Shown: positions 61,729 through 63,345 of the stretch, one piece after another
How positions within the stretch are numbered: the stretch's first letter is position 1
Layout of the letters: every line of letters starts with the position of its first letter
Source: Nitrospira sp.
Lineage (GTDB): Bacteria > Nitrospirota > Nitrospiria > Nitrospirales > Nitrospiraceae
Assembly (NCBI GenBank): GCA_019636815.1
Contig: JAHBWT010000012.1
Location: 1-63,345 of the forward strand
DNA length: 63,345 nt
Reading direction: 5' to 3'
Made by a program: the position numbers and the translations under genes
Notes under the pieces: model-generated
Databases searched by the model: none
The model's input: only the letters and a program-made list of their open reading frames with translations
What the model was told of the DNA's origin: nothing

Positions 61729-63345
61729 TTATTCCTGCCGAAGCACGGCTAAGGGGGGGTGTCCAAGAATTCGATAGGTGCTGAGAAAACCCACCAGCAA
61801 GGTCAGAATGACGGTGGCCACAAAGCCCAAGGCCAGCACACCAGGTTGAAGGCTCCAGGCGAGATCGAACACGGTTTCTAGGACCGCCCAGGATAATGCG
61901 CTGGCCAACGAGATTCCCAAGAGCCCACCCAAGACTCCCAGCATGGCATACTCGAGGGCGAACGAACGCGCGATTACGCCGCGTGTCGCGCCCAAAGCTT
62001 TGAGAATCACGGATTCGTACAGCCGGCGATACCGGGTTGCAGCCAATGCCGCCGCCATCACCAACCCTCCCGACAAAACACAGAACAACGCCACCGCACG
62101 GATGGCGAGGGACAATCGATCCAATACTCGCGCAAAACTGTCGAGCACGTCGCCGATATTGATCGCGGTGACGTTCGGGAACGCAGCCACCACCGCCTGC
62201 TGCAGAGGCACTTCATCCGATGGAGCCACCCGAACGGTAGCCACATAGGTATGCGGAGCTCCTTCGAGCGCGCCTGGGGAAACAATCATGAAGAAGTTGG
62301 TCGACATGTTCCCCCACTCAACCGATCGAACACTACTGATCTCACCTATGATGGGTACGCCTTGGATATCGAGTTCGATCGAATCGCCAACGGTGACCCC
62401 GAGTTGCCTCGCGGCATCCTCCTCGATCGAGATCAGCGGTGTGGACAACACTTGCCCTGGGTTCCACCACTCGCCCCGAATCACCGTGTTATCTTTGGGC
62501 AAATCTTGGAGGAACGTCAGGACGTACTCTCGTGTCAAAAACCACTTTCTCCGACGTTCTTCCTTCTGGGCTGTTTTTGCCTGCTGCTCTTCTTCCTCCG
62601 ACATCGGCTCAAGCTTCACGGGCTCGCCCTTGACGGCGGAGAGCCGTGAGCGAACCAAGGGTGTCAATTGAGGAGCTGGGTCACCGGATCGTTGCCGCAG
62701 GAGATTCACCATTCCTTCTGCCTGGTCGGGCTGAATGTCGATGAAGAAAAAGGTCGGCGCGTCCGTCGGCCGATTCTCGCCCACCTGCACGAGTAGTGCC
62801 CGCTCGACTAGCGACACGGTGGTCACAACCATCACGCCGATGCCGATCGCGATCGTGATACTCACCATCTGACTTCCTGGCCGTGTCACGTTTCCAACGG
62901 CCTGGCGAAGCGCCAGCTGTTCCGGTCTCGGCCATTTCTTGACGGCCATGAGGGATGCACTGGCGGCGGCACCCAGCAGGAACACCGCCGCGGCAAACGC
63001 CAAGATAAACAGGAGACCGACTCTCCACGATCCCGCTTGCCAGATCGATAAGAGCGCCAGTCCCAGGCCGATTCCAACCGCCACGAGCAGTTTGATCCGG
63101 TCAAGCTTCTGCCAAGAGCCCCACCATCTGGTCCATCCCGGGCTGAGCATCGGGGCGGAGGGAGCGACTTCACGGCGAAAGATCCGCGCGGGTTTGACGG
63201 CACGGATCGTCAGCAACGGCCACAAGGTAAAGAGCAATGTCGACAGTATCCCCAATGCCAATCCCTTCAACAGTGGAGAGAGTGCAAGGCCCATCCCCCC
63301 ACTCGCGAAACCTAATTGATCCAGCAGGTCAGAGGCCATCACGGT
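61729..63345 (-). CDS. ABC transporter permease, FtsX family (partial)
   Basis: C-terminal 537 residues of a larger permease; the 5' end lies beyond the window. Two FtsX modules can be seen: one around residues 20-180, with helices and then a periplasmic domain (AEGMVNLLRQRSGDPAPQLTPLVRSRLSAVKG), and the last with VALFCVLSGGLVMAAALAATRYRRLYESVILKALGATRGVIARSFALEYAMLGVLGGLLG. It ends STYRILGHPPLAVLRQE. This layout fits the YbbP-like permeases that work with a YbbA-type ATPase in lipid or lipoprotein-related export. Confidence 0.88.
   Translation of the reverse strand, partial: TVMASDLLDQLGFASGGMGLALSPLLKGLALGILSTLLFTLWPLLTIRAVKPARIFRREVAPSAPMLSPGWTRWWGSWQKLDRIKLLVAVGIGLGLALLSIWQAGSWRVGLLFILAFAAAVFLLGAAASASLMAVKKWPRPEQLALRQAVGNVTRPGSQMVSITIAIGIGVMVVTTVSLVERALLVQVGENRPTDAPTFFFIDIQPDQAEGMVNLLRQRSGDPAPQLTPLVRSRLSAVKGEPVKLEPMSEEEEQQAKTAQKEERRRKWFLTREYVLTFLQDLPKDNTVIRGEWWNPGQVLSTPLISIEEDAARQLGVTVGDSIELDIQGVPIIGEISSVRSVEWGNMSTNFFMIVSPGALEGAPHTYVATVRVAPSDEVPLQQAVVAAFPNVTAINIGDVLDSFARVLDRLSLAIRAVALFCVLSGGLVMAAALAATRYRRLYESVILKALGATRGVIARSFALEYAMLGVLGGLLGISLASALSWAVLETVFDLAWSLQPGVLALGFVATVILTLLVGFLSTYRILGHPPLAVLRQE

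Overview
The window looks like a chromosomal segment of a Nitrospira-type bacterium (Nitrospirota). This is an inference from three things seen in the sequence. First, a complex I cluster (nuoA-B-C-D-G-I-J-K-L-M-M-N) has two NuoM subunits and an extended NuoL arm. Second, there are very large multi-PAS histidine kinases. Third, the surrounding gene content fits. No 16S rRNA or nxr/amo gene is present to prove the taxon.

Layout. 0.4-4.9 kb (+): a secreted DUF1566 protein, a TIGR01777-family SDR protein, two tiny ORFs coupled to a DUF523/DUF1722 protein, a frameshifted small gene, a CbiX-like chelatase and a PyrE-like phosphoribosyltransferase. 9.8-4.97 kb (-): a tightly coupled signalling operon of CHASE3 kinase, single-domain receiver and REC-HisKA-HATPase-REC hybrid, followed by an exported NAGPA-type glycosidase and a lipoprotein. 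23.7-9.9 kb (-): the complex I operon, with no nuoE, nuoF or nuoH in the window. 24.3-28.3 kb (+): an OmpA-family protein and a PriA homologue whose ATPase motifs are lost. 41.4-28.8 kb (-): a sensory block with an 883-aa five-PAS kinase, a 2139-aa kinase with about 12 PAS and 2 GAF domains, its LuxR-type regulator, and a decayed PAS kinase followed by a receiver fragment. Between the two large kinases lies a relic of a tRNA-Leu gene.

41.6-56.5 kb is an integrated mobile element of about 15 kb. An 18-bp direct repeat flanks it. One copy is the 3' end of an intact tRNA-Leu(GAG) at 56.53 kb. The other, at 41.60 kb, keeps the tRNA's original downstream flank. A tyrosine recombinase lies next to the tRNA, with the remains of a second recombinase behind it. 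Inside are: an iteron-like array of about 11 units, a run of about 12 small overlapping genes of mostly unknown function (one resembling the T7 gp14 internal virion protein), an SF2-helicase-like protein with a structured leader, a perfect DnaA box, operator-like repeats, and a three-gene TGATG-coupled cassette headed by a TIGR04255 protein. A family of G+C-rich palindromic boxes is scattered between and inside the genes of the element. I could not find it elsewhere in the window. No capsid, terminase, portal, relaxase or canonical replication gene is recognisable, so this may be an uncharacterised integrative plasmid or phage-satellite-like element. It is the best candidate for an undescribed system here.

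56.8-63.3 kb: ordinary chromosome with a HAD phosphatase, QueE, PepA, NagZ, a PilZ protein and the end of an FtsX-type permease that runs off the window.
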